A stretch of 64,000 bases of DNA from Rhynchopus euleeides (GCA_963210315.1 OY723301.1:1984001-2048000), one strand, 5' to 3'. Positions 19,989-31,400 are shown, counted from the stretch's first letter. Notes: generated by a model from the letters alone, not told the origin. Translations and numbers: made by a program.

Positions 19989-22900
19989 GCGGTGGGGTTG
20001 TCCCTCCTGGCGTGTGGGGAGCTGTGCTCTCAGGCAGGGGGAACACGCAGGCAGGTGTGCCTGGAGGCGACCCCGGTGATCGACCCTGCGACGTACGTGC
20101 AGTTCGGGGACCTGATGCCGGGGGTGGTGATGGAGGAGGTGCCGCCAGATGACACAGGTGGGGAAGACGAGGACGGGAGCGAGGGGGAGTTTGGACCGGA
20201 CCCCGAACCGCCAGCGGAGGAGCGCGCCTTCGACGTGAAGGTGGCGCAGTGGCGGAAGAGGTGCGACCCCCGGGGGGAGAAGACCGCAGCGCAGTGTCTG
20301 CAGGAGGGGTGTGCAGCCAGTCTCCCCGCCTGGTACCAGCTGCGGCAGCTGGGGGGCACAATGCCGACGGGGCAAGCAGTCGACGGGGTTGAGGCCGTCA
20401 TCAGGGGTGGTGACGCGCCGTGTTCGCTGGAGCAGGCGCGGAGGCAGGCAGTCGGGTTGGTGCTGAACGCTCCGGAGCTGCGGCCAGAAGTGGCAGATCC
20501 TGCGGAATGGAGCTGCCGGATGCGGGCGCCGACACGCTTGCCAGATGGCAGTGTGCCACAGGAGGCATGGGCGGACATGGCGGTGCTGCGGGCGCTGGCA
20601 GTGGTGCTGCGTGTGGAGATCCTCGTCCTGCGGGACTACGGGGAGCCAGTGGTGTGCAGGCCGAGGCCGGAGGCGCAGGTGCGGACACGCTTCGCTTTGT
20701 GTGCGGACGGGCGGGGTTTTGTGCGGGTCGACGTGGAGGTGGACACATCGCAGCTGCCGGCGGGGCCAGAGGCGGCCGTTGCGGAGCCGATGGAGAGGGT
20801 GTTCGCCGGCCAGGCTGGGGCGATCTGCCACATTTGCAGGGAGAAGGTGGGGCCGCAGTCTCTCCACCTCCGGTGCCGTAAGTGCATGCAGGCGGCGTGC
20901 ATGGCGTGTGGTGGGGAGGACCTGCCGTGCGCTTGTCCGAGGGGGCGTTTGCGGTTGGTGCAGGCGTCGGGGCGGCCCCGCGGGTGGGCGGCGGTGGTGA
21001 AAGAGGAAGTGTGCGAGGAGGCAGGGGAGCCGGGTGCGGCCCCGAAGAAGCGACGGGCGGGTGGGGCGGGAGCGACGGCAGCACCTTCACCGGCCGCGTC
21101 ACCAGACGGGTGCACACCTCCTCCATCGGGCGCGCCGCCAGTGACCCCCGCCGGGGCGGTGCGGGGCACAGCAGCCGAGCAGCGAGAGCGGGAAGCGGAC
21201 CGGTGGCAGCGCGTGCAGGAGCTGTCGGCCACGGAGCCTGTGGCGGCCTTCATCGCCCAGTGGCAGAGTGCCGCCCCCGCGGATGTGTCACAGTGTTTGG
21301 AAGTCGAGGACCTGGTGGGGTCCCTCCAGGGACAGGTGCGGTGGCGGGCGGAGTACACCGTGGGCGACTGCCTGTTTGACGCGGTGGTCGGTCAGCTGCC
21401 GGCCAGTCTGATTGTGACAGCGGCCGAGGCGCGGAGGCGAGCAGTGGAGGCGGTGGTGTCGCACGCCGGGCTGCGCGCGCTGGTGGAGGGGGCGCCGGAG
21501 GCGTGGGCTCGGCTGATGGGCCGCAGCGGGGCAGGGCCGGGGCTGCAGTCGTGGGCTGACGAGCTGGTCCTCGGGGGGCTCGCGAGGGCCCTCTGCATCA
21601 ACATCCTGGCGTTCAGGAAGCAGGGCCAGGGGGTCAGAGTGTGGCGCGCAGCGAGGCGGGCGGCAGGGATGGCGGCGGTGGCGTTTGTGGGTGAGTCGGG
21701 ACAGGCAGACGGCACAGCGGTGGGCCACTTTGTGCCCGTGATCCTGCCCGAGCCGCTGCAGCAGTGGGCGCTGGAGGTGGACGCGTGCCCAGTGGGGCAG
21801 GATATCCGCGTCCGGGGGTGTGAAGCTGCGCGGCTGATGAGCCTCCAGGTCGGTTGGCAGACGAGCTGCGGGGCGTGCACCACGCCGGTGAGCGTTCGCG
21901 GGTGCTGGGGATGCAGCGAGTGCGGGGTGGCAGTGTGCCTCACGTGCCGCGACAAGTCCCCGGCGACATACAGGTGGTGCGGTGAAGCACACCTCGACAA
22001 CCCGTCTTCTTCGACATCCCACCCCCTCCCTTCACCCCATAACACCCACCCTCCGACGGCATCTCAGACTACATCATCCCAACCTACTACATCCCACCCT
22101 ACATCTCAGACTACATCATCCCAACCTACTACATCCCACCCTACATCATCCCACTCTACTTCTTCTCAACCTACTCCATCCCAACCCACTCCATCCCGGC
22201 ACTCGCCGGCCCTTCCCCACTCCTCACCATCCCCTTCGGCAGCTCCCGTGGGGGGCACCCCGTCGAGTGCGGCGGCGGCGGCGGCGGCAGCAGCGGCGAC
22301 ACCTCTGGGGGAAGGCTCCAACAACGGACCCACAGCCATCCCTCGGCAGGCAGCAGCGGCAGCGACAGCGGCGGCAGCGGCAGCAGCATCGACGATGGAG
22401 CTCCCTCGAGGGGCGGACGGCGGCATCGCCTTCGACGACGAGTTGTCGGAGGGGGTGGACGGCATGAGCGACGAGGGCACGGTCACGTCAACGGGAGGCA
22501 CCCAAAACACAAACACAGCCACCCAAGTGTCAGTGATCCTGATCTCAGCAGCTCGCGCGGGTATGGGGAAGTGGGCAGGGAGTCGGTCTGACGGGCCAGC
22601 AGAGGTGGACGGCAGGATGGTGTTTCCTTCGGCAGCGAAGGCGGCGGCGGAGGGAGCGAAGGAGGCGGCGTGGGTCCCTCGGACGGCAGAAGGCTGGTTC
22701 GAGCTCTTCGGCCAGCACGGGCGCTCAGAGTTGGAGGTCGAGACGGCACACGCTGTCTACAAGCAGTGGGTGGCGGATCGACGGTCGGTTGATGCCGACT
22801 TCAACTCGAGGCGGGAAGGGGCGAGTGCGGCACGGGTGGAGGAGTTCTTCGCGTGCAAGCGCGTGAACAGCCGGGTGGACAAGAGACGGACGCGTGAGCG

Positions 22901-23132
22901 GCACCCGGAGGAGGCGGCGCGACCGCGGGGCGGCCGTGGCGGGGGAGGGGTGGCGGACCCCCGGGACAGGAGGGGCGACGGCCAGGGTGGAGGGAGGCAG
23001 GGTCGCGACAGGTGGGCAGCCGGGAGAGGCGGCGGCAGGGGTGGCGGCGACCGTAGGGATCGTGGCGGCGGGCAGGAGAGGCAGGCTGCGGTGATCGGAG
23101 TAGGGGGCCAGGGGCCCCGTCGGCGGAGGTGA
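19989..23132 (+). CDS. Family B polyprotein of B1, C-terminal 1,047 codons
   Basis: This resumes the B1 gene after the nested B2. First comes a degenerate OTU-like fold (about 20308-20760): it keeps the helix ARRQAVGLVL, EW, WADMAVLRALAVVLRVEILVLRDYG pattern but has no GDC motif. A RING-like finger follows (CHICREKVGPQSLHLRCRKC, 20827-20940). A second OTU fold has VGDCLFDAVV (Cys 21369-21371), WADELVLGGLARAL and GHFVPV (His 21726-21728). A Cys-rich finger (CGACTTPVSVRGCWGCSEC) comes next, then a Ser/Thr/Pro/His-rich linker with a 42-bp duplication near 22065-22150, an Ala run, the GW-(x)-LF module shared by all three families, and an RGG-box tail (22915-23130) suited to RNA binding. OTU folds are deubiquitinase-like; polyprotein self-cleavage or blocking of host ubiquitination are both possible and untested. 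Confidence 0.88.
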   Translation, partial: AVGLSLLACGELCSQAGGTRRQVCLEATPVIDPATYVQFGDLMPGVVMEEVPPDDTGGEDEDGSEGEFGPDPEPPAEERAFDVKVAQWRKRCDPRGEKTAAQCLQEGCAASLPAWYQLRQLGGTMPTGQAVDGVEAVIRGGDAPCSLEQARRQAVGLVLNAPELRPEVADPAEWSCRMRAPTRLPDGSVPQEAWADMAVLRALAVVLRVEILVLRDYGEPVVCRPRPEAQVRTRFALCADGRGFVRVDVEVDTSQLPAGPEAAVAEPMERVFAGQAGAICHICREKVGPQSLHLRCRKCMQAACMACGGEDLPCACPRGRLRLVQASGRPRGWAAVVKEEVCEEAGEPGAAPKKRRAGGAGATAAPSPAASPDGCTPPPSGAPPVTPAGAVRGTAAEQREREADRWQRVQELSATEPVAAFIAQWQSAAPADVSQCLEVEDLVGSLQGQVRWRAEYTVGDCLFDAVVGQLPASLIVTAAEARRRAVEAVVSHAGLRALVEGAPEAWARLMGRSGAGPGLQSWADELVLGGLARALCINILAFRKQGQGVRVWRAARRAAGMAAVAFVGESGQADGTAVGHFVPVILPEPLQQWALEVDACPVGQDIRVRGCEAARLMSLQVGWQTSCGACTTPVSVRGCWGCSECGVAVCLTCRDKSPATYRWCGEAHLDNPSSSTSHPLPSPHNTHPPTASQTTSSQPTTSHPTSQTTSSQPTTSHPTSSHSTSSQPTPSQPTPSRHSPALPHSSPSPSAAPVGGTPSSAAAAAAAAAATPLGEGSNNGPTAIPRQAAAAATAAAAAAASTMELPRGADGGIAFDDELSEGVDGMSDEGTVTSTGGTQNTNTATQVSVILISAARAGMGKWAGSRSDGPAEVDGRMVFPSAAKAAAEGAKEAAWVPRTAEGWFELFGQHGRSELEVETAHAVYKQWVADRRSVDADFNSRREGASAARVEEFFACKRVNSRVDKRRTRERHPEEAARPRGGRGGGGVADPRDRRGDGQGGGRQGRDRWAAGRGGGRGGGDRRDRGGGQERQAAVIGVGGQGPRRRR

Positions 23133-23924
23133 AGCGTTCATGCAGGGAGAGGACGGTGCACGTAGGGTGCAACCTCCTCCCCCCCCCTTCCCCCTCCTCC
23201 CCTCTTCGGTAGAGTCGTGTGTATAGTCCGTCTAGGGTGGGTGGTTGGGACCCCCGCGTCCGTTCCCCTCGCGCCTAGGCCCCCAAGCATCATCACCGAT
23301 TCCAGTGTGTATAGTTTGACCTTCGAGCCGTGGGTCCGGAAAGTCCATTCGGTCCCACGGCGCCTAAACAAACAAATCTGATCGTCCCCCCCCCCGCCCC
23401 TCCCCCTTAATAGAGTCTTGCACAGTGTGAATAGTCTTGCCCTTTGGGGGGGTCGGTGGTGTCCGAAAAAGTTCGCCACAAACTCGGAGTGGCACCAGCA
23501 GAACGTGTGTGAGAGCCACGGCACCACGGACCCCTGTAAATTCGCTCCCTGATTCCACCATTCCCCTCGATTCCGCCCCTCCTCTGCAGTTCCCTCCCCC
23601 AGTTCGAGTGGTTTGGAGGGATGGCCCGCTCGGTCCCGCAAACCGCTCGACAGGGACTGTTTCAACCCTGTTTTTTGCGCGTTCTGGGCCCTGGACTTTT
23701 CGAACGGTCGCCATTTGGGGAGAGACTGTAGAAGAGGTCTGGCCCTTGTTGTTCGAACTTGCCAAGTACACGGCCCTCTAGCCTCTAGCCTCTGCCACAC
23801 GTGGCCAACAGCAACTGTGTCGTTGGCTTCCGCCCTGCATGTCATCTCGACAAGCAGCAGACACCCCAAGAGCAGAGGTGGAGAGTAGCAGTCCCCCGGT
23901 TCGCCCCCGGGTACCAAAAAAAAA
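23133..23924 (+). other. 3' UTR and poly(A) of B1
   Basis: 792 bp. It contains three AGTGTG(T/A)ATAGT-type motifs, a C-run at about 23388, and the terminal CCCGGTTCGCCCCCGGGTACC hairpin, followed by nine A. Confidence 0.85.
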
Positions 23925-24071
23925 TCCGAGAGGATGATGTGCTCCCGGTACACCAGGGCTGTCGGGTGGGCGTAGCACCACTCCACCCAGGCTGCGAGCT
24001 CGGGGAGGTCACTCCGCACTGCGTCCAGGAACGCCTGTCGATTCACAGTGTTGAACGCGTTCTCGTAGTCC
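23925..24071 (-). mobile_element. Internal fragment of A1 between B1 and C1
   Basis: 23925-23946 is the right target-site duplication of B1. The remainder continues A1 towards its 5' end on the - strand, encoding NAFNTVNRQAFLDAV through WCYAHPTALVYREHIILS of the reverse transcriptase. The last 11 bp (24061-24071) are the left duplication of C1. Confidence 0.9.
24061..24071 (+). repeat. Left target-site duplication of C1 (11 bp)
   Basis: TTCTCGTAGTC recurs at 43965-43975 after a run of 12 A. Nine extra bases (CACCCACCA) lie between this copy and the CCAACG start of C1; they match neither A1 nor the element and are probably added during 5' end joining. Confidence 0.9.
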
Positions 24072-24396
24072 ACCCACCACCAACGATTTCTTAAGCTACA
24101 GTTTCTGTACTTCATTGGTATACACACTCGCGCTCCCCCCCCCCCTGGTCGGTTGGGTTCTCCCCTCCCCTTTCAAAAACCCATCCCTCTCCCTCCTCTC
24201 CCCCATCCCTTTTCCCCTTTCCAAACTTCTTCTTGATCTTGCGGGGGGGCAGAGTCGGGAGGGCTGGTTGGGCCAATAACTTCTTCCCAAACAAAAAAAC
24301 CACTCCCCCTTGGGACGCTTGTCCCTCGGGCTCTGTTCCCCCCTCCCTTCCCAGTCCCCCCCTTCCCACCCCCGACACACGCGAGCGCGAGTCGCG

Positions 24397-27111
24397 ATGG
24401 AGGCGCGAGACGTGCCTGGCCGTGGGCACGCGAGGAGGCGAGGGCAGTGGGCCCTCATGGCGCTGCTGGTGGCGGCGCTCCCGCCCCCAGCGGGTGAGCA
24501 GCCCGGGTCGCCCCCGGTAGCGAGGGAGACGGGGGGGTCGCAGCCCCCCACACGAGTGCAGCCCGGGCCGCCCCCGGTAGCGGCAGAAGCGCGGGGGTCG
24601 CAACCCCCCGCACGAGTGCAGCCCGGGCCGCCCCCGGTAGCGGCGAGAGCAGCAGCGACGGCAGCGGCGGCGTCGGCAGCGCCGGGGCAGGCAGGGCCGG
24701 AGGAGGGTGGGTTCCACACGGGCCCCCCAACAACAGCACACCGGTCTGACCCACCGGCTTTATGCACCCCCCAACGGCACTCCCCGACGGCTGCGGAAGG
24801 GTCGCGGCCCCCCCTCGTGCAGGCAGCGGCGGTCACCGTTGCAGAGGGAGCAGCAGAGGCAGCAGCAGGGCGGGTGACAGCTTCCCGCCCCAACCCCCTC
24901 CCTCACGTCATGTGGGGGGTCGGCTGGGCGTGGGGGTCAGGGCGGGTGGTGGGAGGCCTCCCCCCCCCCAGGGGGGACTCGTTCGGGTGGGAGGGTGTGT
25001 TAGGACAGTATGGGGCAGGGGAGGGAAGGGCCAATATACCACACCCCCGACTCCCGTGCTTTTTTGTCCCCCCACCCGCTCAGTCCCACGCTCCCCCCGC
25101 TGCCCTCCCCCTTATCGCATCGCAACATCCCCCCACATTCCGTCTCTCACGTTCTCCCCCTCCGTCTCCGCCCCCCAGTGCACCAGGGGTGGAGGGGCAA
25201 GCTGGGGTTTTCGAGTATAGCGGGCCCAGTCCCCACCTCGCACCATGTAACTCCCTCGTGCCCCATCCACTCATCTCCTGCCCCCCCTCCTCACACGTTC
25301 CCCCAGCCCAAGTGTCACCGCACCTTGCCATCACGGGGAAAATCGGGGATAATGGGGCAGGCGGGGATCTCGCCCCCGGCGCCCCCACCGACGCACCGCC
25401 CCGCCGCCCCACCACCCCAGCCGCTGAGCAGCAGGGAGAGCTGTACTCCCAGCAGGGAAACAACGCCAGCGGTGCCCCGGCAGGGGACCGATCCACTAGT
25501 CAGGGTACGTGGATGCCAGCATGTCGGGGCTGGTCTGGGGACCCTCCTGTTGGAGCGGAGTGCAGCTCGGGCGTCCCAACTGCTCGTGGCTGGGGTTTAC
25601 CCCCTGGCGCCCTGGCAGAGGGCTGGGACGACGGCGAGAGGCGCAGGTGGGTGCGGATGCGCCTCCCCAGGCAGTGGAGACGGCCGCGGGCTCGGGCAGT
25701 CCGCCGCGCGGCGATGAAGCGTCGCGCCCCCAGTCGCCAGCGGGCAGGCCTGCGCGGGACGTCCCCCCCCTCCCTTCGAGGGGTGATCTGGTCCCTCCTC
25801 CGACAGGCGATGTGGAGGCCGCTCATGTGGGGGCTCCGGTCATACGCGTCTCCCCAGAGCTGGGTGGGCCTAGCGAGGGCGGCGGTGTCGGCGTGCAGGC
25901 GGGGTCTGAGCGAAGCGAGTAGGGACTGCTGGTCCGTAGTGGCGCGCCTGTGTGGTCGGGCCCCGCGCCGTCACGGGATGTCACGCCGCCCTCGGCACTG
26001 GGTCGCCCGGCGTCCCGCGAGGCCGATGTGCCTGAGGCGCCGGGCCGTCAGGGGCATCCGCCTCCACGCGAGGGCCCTCCACTCCCCTTCGTCCCTCCCA
26101 GGCACGCGTTGGACCGGAGGGGGGCGGCTGGCTTGGGACAGACAAGATGAGATCCTGTTCGACTGGCTCGTCTTCCGCGAGGATCTGGCCAGAGACACCT
26201 TGGAGAGGGTGCTGACGAGACATGTCGCCGACGACCCCAGGGCGTCCCTCCCGGACCTCGCGGCGGCCCGGACCAGGGTGCGGAGGAAGCTGGAGGCCCT
26301 GCCTTTGCCCGACTACGCCCCTGTTTGGACTGAGCCGAGCCCGGCTCTGCGGGATACCCCTGGCGGACCAACGGAAGGCGCCCACATCCCATGCGACGCG
26401 ATGCGCGGTGGCGCTGACGACGATGACGCTATGGGAGAAGCGCAAGGCGAGAGGGATGCGGTTGATGACCTCCTCAGGGATTTCGGGGCGACCCGCGTGC
26501 CCAACGCGGCGCAGGGCGACTGCGGTTTCTTCGCCATCGGGGTCCCCGCAGCAGACATCGCACTCAGGCGCCAGGACCTCTCGGAGGCTGCGAAGAAGTT
26601 GCAGGCACTCACAGACCTTTTCGGCGGAGACAAGGCCCAACACCTCGCCTATGCAGCCAACCTCGCCAGGCCCAGCAGCTGGATGGATCACCTCGCGCTG
26701 CAACTCGCGGCCAGGGTGTGGAGCATTCACATCGTCGTGGTCCAGGGCGGCGAGCACCCCATCGTCTCCATCCGCCCAGCGAAGGTGCCCGACAAGGAGC
26801 TTCTGCAGAAGACCAGGGTGATAGCCCTGACGGGGCAGCATTTCGAGGGTGTCAGCATCCCGCGGGCCGAGCTGCACGGGCTGGTCAACAGAGCCGAGCC
26901 GGCCTTCCTCACGCGGTCCAACGCGAGGATGGCGGAGCTGCAGACTGCTGAGGGGCAGGAGGAGCTCGACGTGGGGTCAAAGCTGGTCGAGCGCTCCACT
27001 GCCAGGCTGTACTGCCCGCACGACTCCTGCAGGACGTCCCTCATGCAGGCGGGCATCCCCATCCTGCCGACGTCGATGAAGGATCACCTCAACCGACACC
27101 TCGAGTCTTGA
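24397..27111 (+). CDS. Family C polyprotein of C1, truncated at 904 residues by a frameshift
   Basis: Starts MEARDVPGRGH with the short hydrophobic WALMALLVAALP and three QPG(S/P)PPVA repeats. The frame covers the basic/Trp segment, the first OTU-like fold (QGDCGFFAIG at about 26515-26550; QHFEG at about 26840) and a C2H2-type finger (LYCPHDSCRTSL...HLNRHLE, ending 27105). A 10-bp deletion after 27105 relative to C3 creates a stop at 27109-27111. The product would be an OTU-plus-finger protein without reverse transcriptase. Confidence 0.8.
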   Translation: MEARDVPGRGHARRRGQWALMALLVAALPPPAGEQPGSPPVARETGGSQPPTRVQPGPPPVAAEARGSQPPARVQPGPPPVAARAAATAAAASAAPGQAGPEEGGFHTGPPTTAHRSDPPALCTPQRHSPTAAEGSRPPLVQAAAVTVAEGAAEAAAGRVTASRPNPLPHVMWGVGWAWGSGRVVGGLPPPRGDSFGWEGVLGQYGAGEGRANIPHPRLPCFFVPPPAQSHAPPAALPLIASQHPPTFRLSRSPPPSPPPSAPGVEGQAGVFEYSGPSPHLAPCNSLVPHPLISCPPSSHVPPAQVSPHLAITGKIGDNGAGGDLAPGAPTDAPPRRPTTPAAEQQGELYSQQGNNASGAPAGDRSTSQGTWMPACRGWSGDPPVGAECSSGVPTARGWGLPPGALAEGWDDGERRRWVRMRLPRQWRRPRARAVRRAAMKRRAPSRQRAGLRGTSPPSLRGVIWSLLRQAMWRPLMWGLRSYASPQSWVGLARAAVSACRRGLSEASRDCWSVVARLCGRAPRRHGMSRRPRHWVARRPARPMCLRRRAVRGIRLHARALHSPSSLPGTRWTGGGRLAWDRQDEILFDWLVFREDLARDTLERVLTRHVADDPRASLPDLAAARTRVRRKLEALPLPDYAPVWTEPSPALRDTPGGPTEGAHIPCDAMRGGADDDDAMGEAQGERDAVDDLLRDFGATRVPNAAQGDCGFFAIGVPAADIALRRQDLSEAAKKLQALTDLFGGDKAQHLAYAANLARPSSWMDHLALQLAARVWSIHIVVVQGGEHPIVSIRPAKVPDKELLQKTRVIALTGQHFEGVSIPRAELHGLVNRAEPAFLTRSNARMAELQTAEGQEELDVGSKLVERSTARLYCPHDSCRTSLMQAGIPILPTSMKDHLNRHLES

Positions 27112-28137
27112 GCAGGGGGACGCTCCGGGCCCTCAAATTCGCCCAGTGCCTCAAGTGCGATAAGGTGATCACGCTTGGAGACCACCAGTCCTGCACCGCC
27201 TGCCGCAAAGACCTCGAGCCCGAGCCGGAGGCGCAGGCCGTGGGGGCGGACATCCCGGCTGGGGAACTCCCCTCCGTCGAGGAACTCCGCCGGCACAACA
27301 TCCGGGTCTGGGAAAAGGTGCCAAAGCCGCTCGTCAAGGCATGGACCGCGGCCCTCAGCGAGGCCGCACGGGAGACCGCCGCACGCAACTCCGTCGCAGC
27401 GTGGACCATCCTCCTCATGGCCCCGCTCGTCCTCCTCCGCTCGGCGAGGATGGGGGGAGCGAAGAGCAAGGTCACCCTCCGCGAGCGCCAGAAGGTTTTC
27501 GACCGGTGGAAGAGGGGCGAGTACGCCACGCTCTGGGAGGAGGCCCGCGAGGCCAGCAAGCGCCAGGGGGGCACGGGGTCCCGCGGGAGCGCACCGCCGC
27601 GCTTGTTTGGAGATTGCGGAGGAGCTGAAGAAGCGCACGGACCTCGACGGGTCGCTGTTCTACCTCGACGACGGGGTGATCATGGGCCCAGCGTGCGCCG
27701 TCAGAGCCGCCCTCGACTACGTCATCCAGGCCAGCACGGAGAGGGGGCTGGAGGTTAAACTCAGCAAGTGCGAGCTGATCGACCTCTGCGAGCAGTCCCT
27801 CGAGGCCCTCGAAGAGGAGGGCTTTTCCCTACGGCTCCCCGAGGACGAGGACAAGGTGGGCATCGTGTACAGGGCGGGCCCGCCTCGTGTTTTACATGAG
27901 GGCTATGGGACACAAGGGGGTTACGGAGTACCTCCGGAAGAGCGACGCCTCCGTGGAGAAGTGCCTCGCCCGGATCCTCGCCCTCGAGGACGACGATAGC
28001 GATCGCCACCGCGGTCGCCCTCGGGGGAGTAGGCGACCGCTTCCAGGCGCTCACCCTGCCGGCGGACGTGCAGGAGTTGGTGGGCGGGAGCACGACTGGG
28101 CCCCGGCCTACCGTACGCGCGGGCCCGCGGCTGCGAA
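27112..28137 (+). pseudogene. Remnant of the C1 RT and endonuclease region
   Basis: The rest of the C1 coding region carries three large deletions against C3: at about 27605 (850 bp lost, including the first RT motifs), at about 27881 (160 bp, GCC microhomology) and at about 27994 (1.7 kb, with about 5 bp of filler). The piece keeps FYLDDGVIM at about 27660. It ends at GGCTGCGAAC, where B3 begins. Confidence 0.85.
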
Positions 28138-28467
28138 CCAACGATTTCTTAAGCTACAGTTTCTGTACTTCATTGTTTCTGTACTTCATTGGTATACACA
28201 CTCGTGCTCCCTGGTCGGTTGGGTTCGGTTGGGCCCCCCCCCCCCCTCCCTTGGGCATCCCCCATTCCACCCCTTCCCTCACCCTTTTCCCCTTTCCAAT
28301 CTTCTTGACCTTGTGGGCGGGCAGAGCCGGGAGGGCTGGTTGGGCCTAGATTTCATTTTACAGCAACCACCAACCCACTCCCCCTTGGGCCACTTGTCCC
28401 TTGGGCTCTGTTCCCCACCATCCATCCCCCTCCACTCCCCCAACCCCCAACCCCACGAGCACGAGCG

Positions 28468-31400
28468 ATGGAAGGGCGAGAGCCGCCCAGGCGATGGCAG
28501 GCCCAGCTGGGGGCGACGCTGGCGGTGGTGGCGCTCGCGGTGCTGACGACAGCACCGTTGGAGCAGAAGCAGCCCGGGTCGCCCCCGGTAGCGCAGCCCG
28601 GGTCGCCCCCGGTAGCGGAAGAACGCGGGCTGGCCGCCCCTGTCGAGGGGCGCGCCAGGCGAGAGGAGCAGGGGCCTCATGCGAGGCCTCTGCTGACACC
28701 CTGCCTGCAAGGCAGGGGAGCGCGTCGGCCTCACCCGCCGGCAATGCGCCCCTCTCGCGGGATAGCGGTGGTGGCGGCGCGCCCACCACGTCCCCCCAAC
28801 ATGCTGCAAGCGGCGGTTCCGCTCACGGTGAAGCCGCCGGGCCACCACGCCCCAGCCCACCGACAGCAGCAGAAGGGGTGGCAGCCCGGGTCGCCCCCGG
28901 TCCCCGCGAGTTGGCTGGGCCAGGTCCCCCGAGGGGCCAGGCCGACGGTACCGCTGCCGGTGTCTCTCCCCTCCCCCCTTGGGGGCCCCATGGGTGGACC
29001 GGGTGGGTGGTGGAACGGGAGCTGGGCCACCCCCCCTTTGGGTGGCGAATGGGTGGGTGCAGGGAGGGTGCCACGGGGGATACGTGGGGGCGAACAGTCG
29101 TGTGTTGTTGACCCCAAGCCGACCCTCATTGATGAGAAGGATCCCACCCGCACCTGTGATGACAACAACACGGTGAAGGAGACTGGTGCGAAGGCGGCAT
29201 TCGACAAGGGCGTGGCAGGGCCGGGTGAGGATGGCCAGGCCTGCAAGGACCCCAACATGAAGTACTCGCGGAGGAACGACGTCATCTGCACCTGCGAAAA
29301 GGGCCCGAGCCGAACCAGCATCGGAGCGGCCGAGCGTGGCGACGGACAGACTCGAGTGGCCGACACGGGTCGCGCGAAAGGGTGCGCTGTTCAGCTAACC
29401 CCACGCCGGCTCAGGGTCAGGACACCAGCGGTCTTCGCATCGATGCATCGCAACAATACATACCGCATCGCACTGACGGGGTGTGAGACGCCGCGTGCTG
29501 CGGGTCACTACGACAACGGACACATCACTACATGTGGCGCCATCACTACTGCGGGCCTAGCACACAGCAACGGGACTTTTTCTACTGCATTCCCTGTCTG
29601 TGGGACGCGGTGGGCAACGGGCTATTCTGACGACACTATCTGCAGGCAGCTGACATCAACGAAGGAGGTGGGGTGCATGTTGGACTGCAGCGTGTACAGG
29701 GCAGCGAGGACGCACGGTGGGCGTCTGGCGACTGGGGACGACAAAGGCAAAGTACGTGTGAGGGGCTTGAAAGGGTTGCGGAGCGCCACGGTGCGGGAGC
29801 GTCGCAGCGGGGTGGTTTACAGCATGGCGAGGTCGGGCCTGAGGAAATTCAGCGGGCCAGGGGGGATGTGTGGTGGCAGACAGACGTGTGCTGACCCCAA
29901 GCCGGCCCTCTCCGACCTGAAGGGCTCCACTTGCACCTGCGTGGACAACAACACGGTGACGGTGACTGGGGTGAAGACAACATACACACGCGATGAGGCC
30001 GTGGCAAAGCCGGGGGGTGACGGTCGGACCAAGGACCCCAACATGAAGTGCTTGGGGGACGACGTCATCTGCACACGCGGCAAGGACCCGAGCCTGACCA
30101 ACACTGGTGCGCACGTGTGGGGGGATGAACAGAGCCGGACAAGGAGGGACGACGTCATCGGCACCTGCGACGAGGACCCGAGCCTGACCGACACGGGCGC
30201 ATCAGCGGCTGGGTCGAAAGGGGAGTGCGAGTCCAAGCGGGCCGGGCCGGGTGGTGGCGGGCAGACGAGTGGTGACCCCAGGCCGACCCTCACTGGTCTG
30301 AAGACAGTCTGCGGCAGCGGCAACGACGGCACCTGTGGGGCAGGATGGGGCCTTCACGGCCGGGCCAGACTACTCCGGGTGTTATGGTGGGCGGCGCAGC
30401 GGAGCGGCATCATGGGGCCAATGGTGGCGGGGGTGGCGCTGCTCTGCGGCGACGTGGGAGCCAGTGTGGCATGGGTAGCGCAGGTGACGGGGCGAGCAGC
30501 CTGGGGGCTCATGGCAGCGGGCCGCCTCCGCGTCGCCCGCCTGCAGCTGGTGTGGATCGGGTGGACGCTCTGGTGCGGTGCGAGTGTGGAGGCGGAGGCA
30601 GGTGGCTGGGAGGGTTTGCCGGGGTGCAGCGCGGTCCTGCTGAGCGCGGGCTGGCTCGGAGCGCAGTGGGCGATCCTCCGCGCTCGCGTGGCGTGGTGGC
30701 CAAGCGTGGCGCAGGCCTGCATCCTAGCGCTGTGGATGGTGGTGGCGCTGGCGGGGGTGGCGGACCCGATGGGGCTGCTGCCGGCGTGGGGTGCAGAGGG
30801 TTTCGTATGGATGGATGGTGCAGCAGGCGCAGCAGGCGGATGGGTGCTGGAACTGTGCGGTGTCGCGAGCCCGTGGCTGCTTCTGGGGGGCGCGCAGCTG
30901 AGCATCTGGTGGCTCTTCGGGACACGCCGCCGGAAGGGCCGCCAGCCCAGACGCAGGTGGCGGGCGCGCCGACCGGGCAGGGCAGTGTCGCAGTGGTGGG
31001 TGGGAGGAGGGCGTCTCCTGATGCGGCGGTCAGCCGTCATGGGGGTGCGGGGGTTCCGGGACGCCCGCAGTGAGGGTAGCGTGATGTGCCCCGGACCCGG
31101 ACTGGGCGTGAAGTGCGGGTCTTCGGAGTGCTGGAGGCCGCACGGACCACCTGAGGAGGCCCTAGCAGAGCTGCGAGGGGTGGGTGTGCGAAGCTGCGTG
31201 CCAGGGGAGAACCTGGAAGTGTCAGCTGGCGCGCTGCAGCGGTGGGCTGACACGGGGGAGTGCGTGGTGGTGTGGGTGCAGGGCGGGCAGCAACCGGTGG
31301 TGTACGCAGCGCCGTCGTACCGGGCCAAAACCCGAGCGGCCCTCAGACGGTACCCCAAGGTCGTGCTGGCCCCCTCGGAGACGGGAGTCGCCTGTGCGGT

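Larger units (their letters stand above)
9139..23924 (+). mobile_element. Non-LTR retrotransposon B1 (family B), full length, split by B2
   Basis: B1 starts at CCAACGATTTCTTAAGC (9140) and ends in nine A after GGGTACC (23916-23924). It sits in A1 with a 22-bp target-site duplication. The body is 9139-15617 plus 19989-23924; between them lies B2. Removing B2 and one copy of its duplication leaves a single open frame from 9456 to 23132 (about 3,100 codons), so B1 may have been intact when B2 landed in it. Confidence 0.93.

Noticed and set aside
27112..28137. Introns as the explanation for the gaps of C1 relative to C3
   Set aside because: The missing segments lack GT and AG borders, two have microhomology or filler, and one is only 10 bp.
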